Source of the DNA: Pseudobdellovibrionaceae bacterium
GTDB taxonomy: Bacteria > Bdellovibrionota > Bdellovibrionia > Bdellovibrionales > JAMPXM01
Direction of reading: 5' to 3'
Length of the DNA: 43,962 nt
Assembly (NCBI GenBank): GCA_023701225.1
Contig: JAMPXM010000003.1
Coordinates: 1 to 43,962 of the forward strand
Position numbers and translations under genes: made by a program
Notes under the pieces: model-generated
What the model saw: the letters and a program-made list of their open reading frames with translations, nothing else
What the model was told of the DNA's origin: nothing
Database searches by the model: none
Part shown: one piece after another, positions 7,911 through 15,548 of the stretch
Layout of the letters: every line of letters begins with the position of its first letter
Position numbering within the stretch: the stretch's first letter is position 1

Positions 7911-8619
7911 CGTAAAAGAACTCTTGGAGACGACGCGGGAACATTTCCGCGAGGGCAACTACCGCATCGCGGAGTCGCTCTTGCAGCAACTGCTCTTGCA
8001 AGACAGCAAGAATCCCGAAATCTTCCACATGCTGGCGACGATTTATTACGATCAGGGCAAATTCAATAAGGCGATCAAAACGTTTCGCCGCGCTCTGGAA
8101 ATCGATCCCGGCTACACTGATGCCAGCGTCGGCCTCTCGATTATCCTCAACGACTTGGGTAAGTACGATGAAGGCAAAAAGGTCTTTGTCGAGGCACAGG
8201 ATGTCCTGGCGCGCCGGAACAACGAGAGCGACCCTTACGTCCAGGAACGCCTGGCCACCAAGCACGATGAATTGGGTGAACTCTACTTCCAATACAAGCG
8301 CTATGATGAGGCACTGGAACAGTACGAACGCGCGCTGACGCTTTCATCACGCAAGGCCGAACTGAAGATGAAGGTCATCGAATGCTTCCTGAAAAAGGAT
8401 GACGCCAATCGCGCCTTCAAGGATTTGCGCGCGCTGGTCCAGGAATATCCTCAATTCGTTCCCGCTCGTCTCAAACTGGGTATTCTGTATTGGGGCGCTA
8501 AGCGCACCATCGAGGCGATTGAGCAATGGGAAGGCGTGTTGATGCGTGACCCGGATCACCCGCAAGCGCAAAAATATTTGCATATGGCACAAGAAGCCGG
8601 CACGACGCTGGTGACATGA
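7897..8619 (+). CDS. TPR protein downstream of bamD
   Basis: Soluble-looking protein of 240 residues with no signal peptide. It is built almost entirely of tetratricopeptide helices: residues 9-45, a clear TPR at about 45-75 (FHMLATIYYDQGKFNKAIKTF), another at about 115-150 (GELYFQYKRYDEALEQYERAL), then two degenerate repeats. TPRs bind other proteins, and no partner can be named from sequence. I chose the ATG of the MAQIDVKELL start, which overlaps bamD by 14 nt. An in-frame ATG five codons earlier is possible. Similar to the LapB/PilF-type helical repeats only in general. Probably co-transcribed with bamD and hpt. Confidence 0.75.
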   Translation: MAQIDVKELLETTREHFREGNYRIAESLLQQLLLQDSKNPEIFHMLATIYYDQGKFNKAIKTFRRALEIDPGYTDASVGLSIILNDLGKYDEGKKVFVEAQDVLARRNNESDPYVQERLATKHDELGELYFQYKRYDEALEQYERALTLSSRKAELKMKVIECFLKKDDANRAFKDLRALVQEYPQFVPARLKLGILYWGAKRTIEAIEQWEGVLMRDPDHPQAQKYLHMAQEAGTTLVT

Positions 8620-8649
8620 GCAGCCGCTTTTGACGACGGAGCAAGGACG

Positions 8650-9168
8650 ATGGGACGACTCAAAGACAGCATGATCGCTTATCTCACTCGAGAGGAAATC
8701 AGTGAGATCACCGCCCGACTGGGCAAAGAAATCGCGATGGATTATCGCGGCAAAGAAGTGATCCTGATCTGCCCACTCAAGGGTTCATTTGTCTTCTTGG
8801 CGGACCTCTGCAGGCAAATTCCTCTACCGCAGCAAATCGATTTCGTTCACCTCGCCGCAGCCGAAAAATTTGGAACAGTCCGAATTTTGAAGGACATCAG
8901 CGTCAATATCGCCGGCAAGCATGTCTTGATCGTCGAAGAGGTCATCGACACGGGTCGTACCCTGACCTTCTTGAAAAACCGCCTGAACGCCTCAGCCCCA
9001 GCCTCGCTGAAAGTCGTCACTCTTCTCGACAAACCCGCACGGCGAGAGATCCCGCTGAAGCCGGATTATTCCGGCATTACCATCGACGACCGTTATTTAG
9101 TCGGCTACGGAATGGATTCCGACGAACTCGGTCGCAACTACAGCGATATTTTCTACTTTAAGCAGTAA
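8650..9168 (+). CDS. hpt: Hypoxanthine (guanine) phosphoribosyltransferase
   Basis: Type I phosphoribosyltransferase of 172 residues that joins hypoxanthine or guanine to PRPP to give IMP or GMP. The PRPP-binding loop is VLIVEEVIDTGRTL (residues about 97-110). The purine-stacking C-terminal part reads DDRYLVGYGMDSDELGRNY, as in Hpt. The flexible-loop region and LLDKPARR are also family-typical. GGAG lies eight bases before the ATG. It would use free purine bases released by the purine nucleoside phosphorylase encoded at 26669. It faces the lipoprotein gene head-on with only three bases between the two stops. Confidence 0.92.
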   Translation: MGRLKDSMIAYLTREEISEITARLGKEIAMDYRGKEVILICPLKGSFVFLADLCRQIPLPQQIDFVHLAAAEKFGTVRILKDISVNIAGKHVLIVEEVIDTGRTLTFLKNRLNASAPASLKVVTLLDKPARREIPLKPDYSGITIDDRYLVGYGMDSDELGRNYSDIFYFKQ

Positions 9169-9171
9169 GTT

Positions 9172-10110
9172 TCATTCCAACATCCCGTAAAAGCTTGCGG
9201 AACCGAGTCGACCTGTTCCGTCGACTCCAATGCGTTTGACGTCGCCTTGAAAGCGGGCGTAACGCGCGAGTGTCGCTCGCTCCAGTTCGAAGTGATAAAC
9301 AGCACCGGTGAGCGATCCGTCTTTGACCTCGGGCACCTTGAATCGCATCACCTTGCTCGTGAGATCGTAGGTGGCATCAAATATACGGGCGCCAAGAACT
9401 GTTGTTTGAACCTCTTCCGTCGATTGATGATTGCCTTTCGCCGTGAAGTCCTTGAGGAGTACTTTCACGTCAACACGCGAACCGTTGAGTTTGAGTTCAA
9501 AGCGGGACTGTCGCGGTGAAATCGTTTTGATCGTGCTGTCGGGACTGTTCGGATAACCGGGATCGATGGTGGTAAAGACTTCCTTCACCTTGGATGCTTG
9601 TTGGACATTCGCGTTTTCGAAAACGAGTTGCTGGATGTGACGACGCCGCTCCTGATTGGTGATGCAAATGTCGAGATCACGCGCCATCTTTTCGTTACCG
9701 GCTTCGAGCTCTTTCCACTTTTCCACCCACTCGACGAGATCCGGATCTTCGCCCTCTTCGAGTTCGGCATAGGTCAGACATTCAAGAGATTCAAACTCAT
9801 CAAGCTTTTCGCTCTCTTCGAGTGTCAGCGCATCCAACTCCACCTGCAGTTGATCCAAGTCGCTCGTGGCTTGCAAAACTTTGGAGATCATTACCGCAGA
9901 ATCCGGATCATTGGTGAAGGACTCCGGCCAAAGAAAGATCGTGAAGGATTCCGGCTTGATCGTGCCCAATTCCCTCTCCAACTTCATTGCACGCGTTGGA
10001 ATCGTCGGAGGTTGATTGGGCGCCTGCAATGGCTCGACCGTGCACGCGACGCCAGCCAGAACCGCGAAGACGGAGACAAAGAACGCGAGTCGTGAAGAAT
10101 ATGAACGCAT
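9172..10110 (-). CDS. Putative lipoprotein of unknown function, third gene of an envelope cluster
   Basis: I do not recognise a family. The 312-residue product starts with a lipoprotein signal (lipobox AGVAC, Cys23) followed by a Pro-rich linker (QAPNQPPTIP). Residues 60-140 are acidic and probably helical (SDLDQLQVELDALTLEESE). The second half is rich in alternating beta strands (RFELKLNGSRVDVKVLLKDF). The start was moved 15 nt downstream from the first ATG because GGGAG lies eight bases before this one. The preceding barrel gene ends at 10126, so the two are probably co-translated. Likely tethered to a membrane, with a possible role as partner of the barrel protein, which is inference. Confidence 0.7.
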   Translation of the reverse strand: MRSYSSRLAFFVSVFAVLAGVACTVEPLQAPNQPPTIPTRAMKLERELGTIKPESFTIFLWPESFTNDPDSAVMISKVLQATSDLDQLQVELDALTLEESEKLDEFESLECLTYAELEEGEDPDLVEWVEKWKELEAGNEKMARDLDICITNQERRRHIQQLVFENANVQQASKVKEVFTTIDPGYPNSPDSTIKTISPRQSRFELKLNGSRVDVKVLLKDFTAKGNHQSTEEVQTTVLGARIFDATYDLTSKVMRFKVPEVKDGSLTGAVYHFELERATLARYARFQGDVKRIGVDGTGRLGSASFYGMLE

Positions 10111-10125
10111 ACCAATCACTCCCAT

Positions 10126-11370
10126 TCAGAAAAACATCGCCAACTCAAAGGCGCCAACAGTATTCTTACGGACGTTCCGACCAGCGAAGACTTGCGAGCC
10201 CGTGAGTGTCGCCTCAAACGGAACCGGAAAGCGCTTCTCGCGAAACAGCGCGATCGTGCTGTAACCGATGCTTCCGAGCGCTGATGCCATCGCCTGCTCG
10301 GTGTCGGTTTCTAAATAGTCATAGCGATAGCTGTCATAGCTGGCGCCACGGTAATCATCTTTTTGCTTGTACTGGGCCGATGCGCCGGCCGAAAGAGTCC
10401 AAAGGTCCGTGAGTTTATAGCGACCCGTCAGAGACGCCTGTACGCTGTCGCCCAGGTTCATCTTCGTTCGCGAATCGACGTCGGGAGTGAGAGTTTCGTT
10501 CGGGACCGTTGGAATCCGCAGCGAGACTCGCGTCGGCAATTGATTCAGATAGTGAGCCGCACCCGTCAAAGTCCAGCGACCGGACGGGAAATAGTCCGTG
10601 ACGACACCCAAGCCGACATCGAATTGCCCGTCTCCGCCCGCGACATCGAACACATCGTTGATGTCTGCCCGGCGACCTGTCGGCATCACCATGCGCGGCT
10701 GCAGGGTCACGCCGAGTTTCGTCGTTTCCAGCATTCGCACTTTTGTGACGAGTGTGACATCACCCATTTGGGTCTTCTGGGCATCGCGCGGTGGTTTGTA
10801 CCCCTTGGAGGCGAACTCCGTCTGCACGACGTTCTGAAGCTTCGGTTCGTTCTGCAAAACTTTGTTGTGTCGACCGTCTGCCGAAAGCGTCTGTAAGCCC
10901 CGCTCAACCGAAGGATACGCGGTCCAGCCCGTAGCGACATTGACGTGGCTATAGATCACAGGTACGGCAACGGCCATGGTCACTTTCGGCGTCAGTCCGT
11001 AGGCCAAAACTGGAACTGTCGCGGTCACACGCGAGTTGACGATGCCATGCGTTTGGCCAACGGGTTCATTCAAACTAAACCCGCGCGCAAGAAGATAGCC
11101 CCGCAAGGTGTGACGATCCATTCCTGGCGACTGAGCTTTGGCGAGGTCTTCCCACGTGATGGTTTTGTTCATTTGAGCGGCGAGTCCCTCGGTGCGTCCT
11201 TGCGCATTGAAGACATCAGCCACAGTTGTCGTGAGTGTCGTGACACGCACGTTACGAACCTTCGCTGGCAATACCGCAGCGCTATCGCTAGAAAAAGGGA
11301 CGGTGAGATCGCCGGCATGCCCGACCGCGGTCAAGACACTTGCCAAACAAAAAACGATTCGCTTCATCAT
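10126..11370 (-). CDS. Predicted outer-membrane beta-barrel protein
   Basis: The 414-residue protein has a Sec signal peptide (MMKRIVFCLASVLTAVGHA) and a Phe-ending C-terminal strand (AFELAMFF), the classical signature of an outer-membrane barrel recognised by BAM. From about residue 110 onwards it consists of alternating amphipathic strands with Gly/Tyr/Thr-rich turns, such as WTLTGAAHYLNQLPTRVSL and WTLSAGASAQYKQKDDYRG. The layout resembles transporters of the toluene/fatty-acid type or the DUF3187/MetA-pathway barrels, but I cannot assign a family. AGAGG is six bases before the chosen ATG. Located between an exported helical protein and a lipoprotein, so a three-part envelope system is possible. 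Confidence 0.72.
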   Translation of the reverse strand: MMKRIVFCLASVLTAVGHAGDLTVPFSSDSAAVLPAKVRNVRVTTLTTTVADVFNAQGRTEGLAAQMNKTITWEDLAKAQSPGMDRHTLRGYLLARGFSLNEPVGQTHGIVNSRVTATVPVLAYGLTPKVTMAVAVPVIYSHVNVATGWTAYPSVERGLQTLSADGRHNKVLQNEPKLQNVVQTEFASKGYKPPRDAQKTQMGDVTLVTKVRMLETTKLGVTLQPRMVMPTGRRADINDVFDVAGGDGQFDVGLGVVTDYFPSGRWTLTGAAHYLNQLPTRVSLRIPTVPNETLTPDVDSRTKMNLGDSVQASLTGRYKLTDLWTLSAGASAQYKQKDDYRGASYDSYRYDYLETDTEQAMASALGSIGYSTIALFREKRFPVPFEATLTGSQVFAGRNVRKNTVGAFELAMFF

Positions 11371-11400
11371 CCTACGCCTCTGCAATTCGAACATTGGATT

Positions 11401-11445
11401 CGAAACAGACAAGGCACTCGTAGCGATCTACGAATGCCTTGTTTC
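11401..11445 (-). terminator. Strong intercistronic stem-loop
   Basis: A 15-bp stem (11409-11423 pairs with 11428-11442, one G-U wobble on the minus-strand RNA) is closed by a 4-nt loop, and the flanks CGAAA/TTTCG can extend it. It lies between the stop of the exported helical protein and the start of the barrel gene. With only a short T-run after it, it could be a leaky terminator, an RNA-processing site or a stabiliser that sets different expression of the two genes. Confidence 0.55.
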
Positions 11446-11467
11446 GTCACACAAACAGGTTCACCGA

Positions 11468-12325
11468 TTACCAGTTATTCAAAAGATCCAGCGCTTCGCG
11501 CTGCGCGCGGCGCGTTTCTGGAGCCATACGGGGATTCAGTTGTGCGGCATCGGCGCGCACAAACGATTCCAGAAGAGCGCGGCCTTCATCGGCTTTCTCG
11601 ATATCGCGCAAAAGTTCCGCGTAGAACGTGTTGTTATAACCGTTCACGCTGTAGATCGTGCCGGGTGCTTTGGTTTTGGATACGGCCGACTGCAAATATT
11701 TTTCAGCGCGTTTGTTGCTGCCGCCGAGAAGAGCGGGAATCTGATGATTTCCGCGGCCCAAGGTCCGCAGAGGACCGTAGTCTTGGATCGAAGAAAAGCC
11801 GAGATCGATGATCAATTGCATTGTCGCCTTGAGATCCGGCCAGCGTCCCAAGGATTCCGTCACGCCGTTGGCTTGTCCCCACTGTCCCAGATTCGCTCCG
11901 CGCTGATAGAGCGCTTCCGCGAGAACCTTAAGATCGTCCGCTTGAAACTGCGATTTCAGCAGAGCGACGTTGGCCTGAGTGACGTCCGTGATACCAAATT
12001 CGGCCACCGCTTTTTCGCCGGCCGCCAAACCAGCGAGGTGATGTTGAATTTTCAGGGCCTTGTCATCGCTCGCATGACCCAGAAAATACAGCGCTTCGCT
12101 TTGCGCCGAAAGATACTTCGCGCGCGCAACCGCAGTCGTCTGCTCGGCAGCCAGTTCGCCATACAATTGAGCCGCGGTTTGGGCTTGTGCTTTGCCGGCG
12201 GCATCGTATTCACGAGCCTGGTAAGCGGCTTCCGCTTGCGCCAACTTTTCCGTTGAAGCGGAGGCATGCCCGCTGACGAGAGCGGCGGCCAACGTACACA
12301 GAACGGTTTTCATTCCCACTTTCAT
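11468..12325 (-). CDS. Exported helical protein, possibly TatT-like (TRAP-associated)
   Basis: A 285-residue protein with a signal peptide ending near HASAS (residues 18-24) and no lipobox Cys. The rest is Ala-rich and helical. Features such as ANLGQWGQANG, a YGPLRTLGRGNHQIPALLGG stretch and KRAEKYLQSAV resemble the TPR-like TatT lipoproteins associated with TRAP transporters, but no TRAP transporter genes are nearby and the similarity is by eye only. The strong AGGAGG eight bases before the ATG fixes the start. First gene of the cluster with the barrel and the lipoprotein. Other options are a TPR-like periplasmic chaperone or adaptor for the barrel. Confidence 0.65.
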   Translation of the reverse strand: MKVGMKTVLCTLAAALVSGHASASTEKLAQAEAAYQAREYDAAGKAQAQTAAQLYGELAAEQTTAVARAKYLSAQSEALYFLGHASDDKALKIQHHLAGLAAGEKAVAEFGITDVTQANVALLKSQFQADDLKVLAEALYQRGANLGQWGQANGVTESLGRWPDLKATMQLIIDLGFSSIQDYGPLRTLGRGNHQIPALLGGSNKRAEKYLQSAVSKTKAPGTIYSVNGYNNTFYAELLRDIEKADEGRALLESFVRADAAQLNPRMAPETRRAQREALDLLNNW

Positions 12326-12459
12326 CACGAGCTCCTCCTGCACAAATTAGGTCGGTTACAAAAATGACTTTCTGTCGGCTATCTCGATCCCTAGGTGAGG
12401 TATCAAGCTGATTTGGCGAAAGCAATGCCTTTGCGTTTTCTCAAACGCGCCTAGGGCGT

Positions 12460-12479
12460 TGTTTACCAGGTGATAAACA
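12460..12479. promoter_or_regulatory. Imperfect palindrome, candidate operator
   Basis: A 20-bp element beginning TGTTTA and ending TAAACA. Sixteen of twenty positions are symmetric. It lies about 135 nt upstream of the envelope cluster start on the minus strand. The half-sites resemble those bound by dimeric repressors, but no regulator can be named. Confidence 0.4.
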
Positions 12480-12558
12480 GAAGTAATAGGAATGTGTCAG
12501 GAGGGAGAAAATCGAATAGACTATTTTGCGTGGATATGAGGTCGCGGCGGGATCGTTT

Positions 12559-12642
12559 TTAATTCACGATCACGTTCACGACAAAAAACAAAACCACGGA
12601 ATAGACGAAAAGAAGGATGATCTTGTTTGATAACACGGTCAC
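12559..12642 (-). CDS. Possible small membrane protein of about 27 residues
   Basis: A short frame starting at GTG (two GTG choices, two codons apart) encodes a Ser-Asn-Lys start and then an almost continuous hydrophobic helix (IILLFVYSVVLFFVVNVIV) ending in Asn. A GGAG lies nine bases before the second GTG. Charge and length fit a single-pass membrane peptide of the KdpF/CydX size class. Such frames also arise by chance in AT-rich spacers, so this is tentative. It sits downstream of the rimO gene on the same strand and upstream of the envelope cluster. Confidence 0.3.
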   Translation of the reverse strand: MTVLSNKIILLFVYSVVLFFVVNVIVN

Positions 12643-12663
12643 TTGCTCCGAATTTGCATTGTT

Positions 12664-12714
12664 AACCCTAAGCTAAGAGCCATGACAAGCGATGTCAATA
12701 CTTAGCCTAGGGTT
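12664..12714. terminator. Nested inverted repeat at the end of rimO
   Basis: Outer arms of 14 bp at 12664-12677 and 12701-12714 match at 13 of 14 positions. Inside them TGACA (12683-12687) pairs with TGTCA (12693-12697). The right arm ends GGGTTTT on the plus strand. Positioned ten bases after the rimO stop, so most simply a transcription terminator of the long minus-strand string, although there is no U-tract on that strand. Confidence 0.45.
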
Positions 12715-12723
12715 TTCAGTGCC

Positions 12724-14121
12724 TTAGTGCGTCGCGTCTTCCTGCGCGATTTCTCCGACAAGATCATAGTCATGCGAATCAGTGATCCGTACCTGGACGA
12801 TCTCGCCCACCGCCGCCTGACCATCATTGATATAGATAACGCCATCGATGTCGGGGGCTTGCTGCGCCATCCGGCCTTTGAGGAGCAATTCCGTCTCCTC
12901 GCTCAGACCTTCGACCAGGACGGGAACGACGCGGCCGACGAAGGCACGATGCTTTTCGCGGCTGATGTCCATCTGCAGCTCCATCAACTCGTCATGGCGG
13001 CGCTGCTTTATTTCTTCATCGATCTGATCTTCGAATCGACCTGCCGGGGTGTTGTCCTCGGGTGAATACATAAAGCAGCCAACCCGGTCAAAACGCTGTT
13101 CACGGACAAACTCCAGAAGTTCTTGAAAGTCCTCTTCCGTCTCGCCGGGGAAGCCGACAATAAACTGCGTCCGAATCACGGCATCGGGAATTTCTTGGCG
13201 GATCTTCGCCAATCGATCGGAAATTTCCTCGCGAGTCATCTGGCGATTCATACGCTTGAGCATCGCATTGCTAATGTGCTGTAACGGCATGTCGAAGTAC
13301 TTGACCAGTTTCGGACGGGTTTTGATGAGTTCGATCATTTCGTCCGAAATGCCATCCGGATAGAGATACAAAACCCGCACCCAATCCAAACCGTCGATCT
13401 CCGACAGCGCCGCCAGTAAAGCCTCCGGCCGCTCGGAAGCCCCGGTTTCTTTTTTACGTAGGTCCCAGCCGAAATCCGTAAAATCATGAGAAATGATATT
13501 GAGCTCGCGGACCCCCCCTGCCACCAGGAGCTTGGCTTCGTTGACGATCGCGGTCAAACGACGCGACTGCAAATTCCCGCGGATCTTTGGAATCGCGCAA
13601 AACGCGCAGCGCTTGAGGCACCCCTCGGAAATTTTCAAGTAGGCCGTGTATTTTGGCTGCGAGTTCACGCGTGGCGAGTTCTCTTCTTGAAGGTAGGTCG
13701 GCAGATTGAAGTACGTCTTCTTTCCGAGACCGGCCTCCTCTTCACGCAGGATTTGGGAGATATTCTGAAACTCGCCCGAGCCGATGAACACGTCGGCTTC
13801 CGGCAACCCTTCGACGAGTTCCTCTTTATAGCGCTGGGTCAGACAGCCCGCGACGACCAGCTTTTTTAAATTGCCGGCCTTCTTCAGTTCCGCCATCTCC
13901 AGGATCTTGGAAATCGATTCCTTTTTCGCATCGTCGATGAACCCGCAGGTGTTCACGACCACCGTATCAGCCTGACTGGAGTCATCGGTTACGACGTAAC
14001 CATCGCGCATCAGATGCCCCAGCATGATTTCACCATCGACGAGGTTTTTCGGACAGCCGAGGCTGACGAAATGGACCTTCTTAGGCTCGGACGCGGGGGT
14101 GGTCGAAGTTTCGTGTTTCAT
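12724..14121 (-). CDS. rimO: Ribosomal protein S12 methylthiotransferase RimO
   Basis: Radical SAM enzyme that adds a beta-methylthio group to the conserved Asp of S12. The 465 residues carry an N-terminal UPF0004 domain with its cluster Cys at 23, 59 and 93 (LGCPKN, NTCGF, AGCLTQ), the radical SAM CxxxCxxC at 168/172/175 in SEGCLKRCAFC, and a C-terminal TRAM domain. MPLQHISNAMLKRMNR and VGFPGETEEDF are family hallmarks. The start with AGGAG ten bases upstream was preferred over an ATG ten codons earlier. It follows yajQ by 33 nt as the last gene of the ribosome-related string. RimO is preferred over MiaB because LGCPKNLVD, not LGCQMN, is present. Confidence 0.9.
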   Translation of the reverse strand: MKHETSTTPASEPKKVHFVSLGCPKNLVDGEIMLGHLMRDGYVVTDDSSQADTVVVNTCGFIDDAKKESISKILEMAELKKAGNLKKLVVAGCLTQRYKEELVEGLPEADVFIGSGEFQNISQILREEEAGLGKKTYFNLPTYLQEENSPRVNSQPKYTAYLKISEGCLKRCAFCAIPKIRGNLQSRRLTAIVNEAKLLVAGGVRELNIISHDFTDFGWDLRKKETGASERPEALLAALSEIDGLDWVRVLYLYPDGISDEMIELIKTRPKLVKYFDMPLQHISNAMLKRMNRQMTREEISDRLAKIRQEIPDAVIRTQFIVGFPGETEEDFQELLEFVREQRFDRVGCFMYSPEDNTPAGRFEDQIDEEIKQRRHDELMELQMDISREKHRAFVGRVVPVLVEGLSEETELLLKGRMAQQAPDIDGVIYINDGQAAVGEIVQVRITDSHDYDLVGEIAQEDATH

Positions 14122-14154
14122 ATTTTCAGTTCTCCTGATGGATGCCGCCAACGC

Positions 14155-14643
14155 TTAGGAGCGCATGTTTGTGAATTGAAGCGGGATCCCGAATTTACCG
14201 GCTTTACAATGTGAGATGGTCGCCTGCAGTTCATCGATGCTTTTGGATGTCACACGCACTTGCTCATCCATAATCTGCGACTGCACCTTGAGTTTGCTGT
14301 CTTTGATACTTTTAACGATGGCCTTGGCCGCGTCTTTGTCGATCCCTTGCTGAAGCGTACCCTTTTGCTTCCAGAGCATCCCGCCCGCGGGCTCGGCCTT
14401 TTCCCATTTGACGGAACTCATCTCAACGCCACGTTTGTGCAGTTTGGTTTGCAAAATGTCACGCACGACATCCACGCGTTTTTCATCGTTGGATGTGAGC
14501 GTGATCAATGTTTTTTTGTCCCACTCCATGGCGCTGCTGGTGCCACGCAGATCATAGCGACTTTCGAGTTCTTTTTTCGCCTGATTGACGGCGTTGTCGA
14601 CCTCTTGCAGATTCACTTCCGAAACAATATCAAACGACGGCAT
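14155..14643 (-). CDS. YajQ family nucleotide-binding protein
   Basis: A 162-residue member of the YajQ/UPF0234 family, which binds cyclic di-GMP or nucleotides in some bacteria. It starts with PSFDIVSEVNLQEVDNAVNQAKKEL-type sequence, where FDIVSE and NAVNQ are invariant in the family, followed by SRYDLRGT and the two ferredoxin-like repeats ending in LQFTNMR. Full length for the family (about 160). GAGG lies seven bases before ATG. It is flanked upstream by a 14-bp tandem repeat, which sits in its leader region. In this organism the ligand is not known, and the c-di-GMP role is only established for a few relatives. Confidence 0.9.
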   Translation of the reverse strand: MPSFDIVSEVNLQEVDNAVNQAKKELESRYDLRGTSSAMEWDKKTLITLTSNDEKRVDVVRDILQTKLHKRGVEMSSVKWEKAEPAGGMLWKQKGTLQQGIDKDAAKAIVKSIKDSKLKVQSQIMDEQVRVTSKSIDELQATISHCKAGKFGIPLQFTNMRS

Positions 14644-14655
14644 ACAAGAACCTCA

Positions 14656-14722
14656 GTCTCACGATTTCTGTCTCACGATTTCTGTCTCACGATTTCTGTC
14701 TCACGATTTCTGTCTCACGATT
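14656..14722. repeat. 14-bp tandem repeat, about 4.8 copies
   Basis: A perfect head-to-tail array of the unit GTCTCACGATTTCT, four whole copies and eleven bases of a fifth. It fills the spacer between the stop of the LolA-like gene and yajQ, and its last bases overlap that stop codon. Copies are identical, as expected for recent slippage. Neither spaced nor palindromic, so not CRISPR. Confidence 0.95.
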
Positions 14723-15536
14723 AAAGAGTAGTGATGTCAGCGTTTTCCGGCGGTACGAATTCGAACGCCGTATCCACGACCGGCACGTCGAATTTCACGT
14801 TCGAAAACTGCATGCGCGTTTCGTTATCGCGTTCGTCCCAATATCGAAGTTCCGCGATGTAACGACCATCGGCTGACAACGTCATTTGCGCGCGTCGAAA
14901 TTCGAAAGTCTTCTGGGTTGGGATAAGAAAGTAAACGCTCCGTGCTTGGTCATCACGCTGTACGCCGGCGACATCAAAATGCTTCAGCACGCCTCCACGC
15001 GTAAGCAAGCCTACGAATCCTTGCTGCGTGCCCTTCTTTGAATCGATCTGACCCTTCAGAACCTGGACCGACGCATTTTTAAACTCTGCAGGAGGATAAT
15101 CCGCGACCCACAAATTATTTCCGTTAACGACGACCAGAGATTTATCCGGAGCATTGATTTCCAGGCGCATTTTCCCCCGCGACAGGAGGATATGCCCCTT
15201 GGATTTCTTTTCTTTGCCGAGCAGTCCGAGAACGAGAGTTTTATCGACATCCATCGTGACGGATCGCGCTTTTTGATAACGTGTATCCAACGTCTTCAGG
15301 GCTTTCATTTCAGCCGTCTGTGCTGCCGCAGGTGCCGATTCGCCCTTGACCCGTTTGAGTGTCGCGGTTTTTTTTGCGGGCGCAGGCGACTCCGTCTTTG
15401 TCACGGGCGCTTCCGCGGACGAGGTCGGTGTCGTGGATTTCATGACGTCGTCAGGTAAATCGCCCGCGAAGGAGTGCGTGCTGAGAAGTGCCGCCAGCAT
15501 CGAAGCGAATGCCAAAAAGAGCTTTGAAAAATTCAT
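14721..15536 (-). CDS. LolA-like outer-membrane lipoprotein carrier domain protein
   Basis: A 271-residue exported protein with a signal peptide ending near THSFAG (residue 25), a Thr/Pro/Ala-rich linker to about residue 75, and then a LolA/LolB-like half-barrel. Diagnostic stretches are SKGHILLSRGKMRLEINAPDK, LVVVNGNNLWVADYPPAEFKN, and WDERDNETRMQFSNVKFDVP at the C-terminus. LolA shuttles lipoproteins through the periplasm from LolCDE to the outer membrane. The long linker and extra length (LolA is about 180-200 residues) make it a variant, so the call is family-level. The start is 12 nt after comF with no strong Shine-Dalgarno, so it is probably coupled. Confidence 0.82.
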   Translation of the reverse strand: MNFSKLFLAFASMLAALLSTHSFAGDLPDDVMKSTTPTSSAEAPVTKTESPAPAKKTATLKRVKGESAPAAAQTAEMKALKTLDTRYQKARSVTMDVDKTLVLGLLGKEKKSKGHILLSRGKMRLEINAPDKSLVVVNGNNLWVADYPPAEFKNASVQVLKGQIDSKKGTQQGFVGLLTRGGVLKHFDVAGVQRDDQARSVYFLIPTQKTFEFRRAQMTLSADGRYIAELRYWDERDNETRMQFSNVKFDVPVVDTAFEFVPPENADITTL

Positions 15537-15548
15537 TGGCGCACCATA

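Larger units (their letters stand above)
12326..12723. other. Intergenic region (398 nt) with palindromes and a possible small gene
   Basis: No conventional gene. It holds the upstream region of the envelope cluster, a 20-bp imperfect palindrome at 12460-12479, a possible 27-residue membrane peptide on the minus strand (12559-12642) and a nested inverted repeat at 12664-12714 next to the rimO stop. The three elements are listed separately. Confidence 0.6.

Noticed and set aside
9169-9171. Only three bases between convergent hpt and lipoprotein genes, considered as a sign of a frameshift
   Set aside because: Both proteins have intact ends (YSDIFYFKQ and SASFYGMLE). Tight convergent ends are common in compact genomes.
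11401-11445. Hairpin considered as an insertion-sequence end or a Rho-independent terminator
   Set aside because: No transposase, no target-site duplication and no U-tract. Kept as an unexplained stem-loop.
12842-13100. Plus-strand frames within rimO considered as a separate gene
   Set aside because: rimO has complete motifs on the minus strand, and the plus frames have none.
14656-14722. Tandem repeat considered as a CRISPR array
   Set aside because: Units are contiguous with no spacers, only 14 bp, and no cas gene is nearby.
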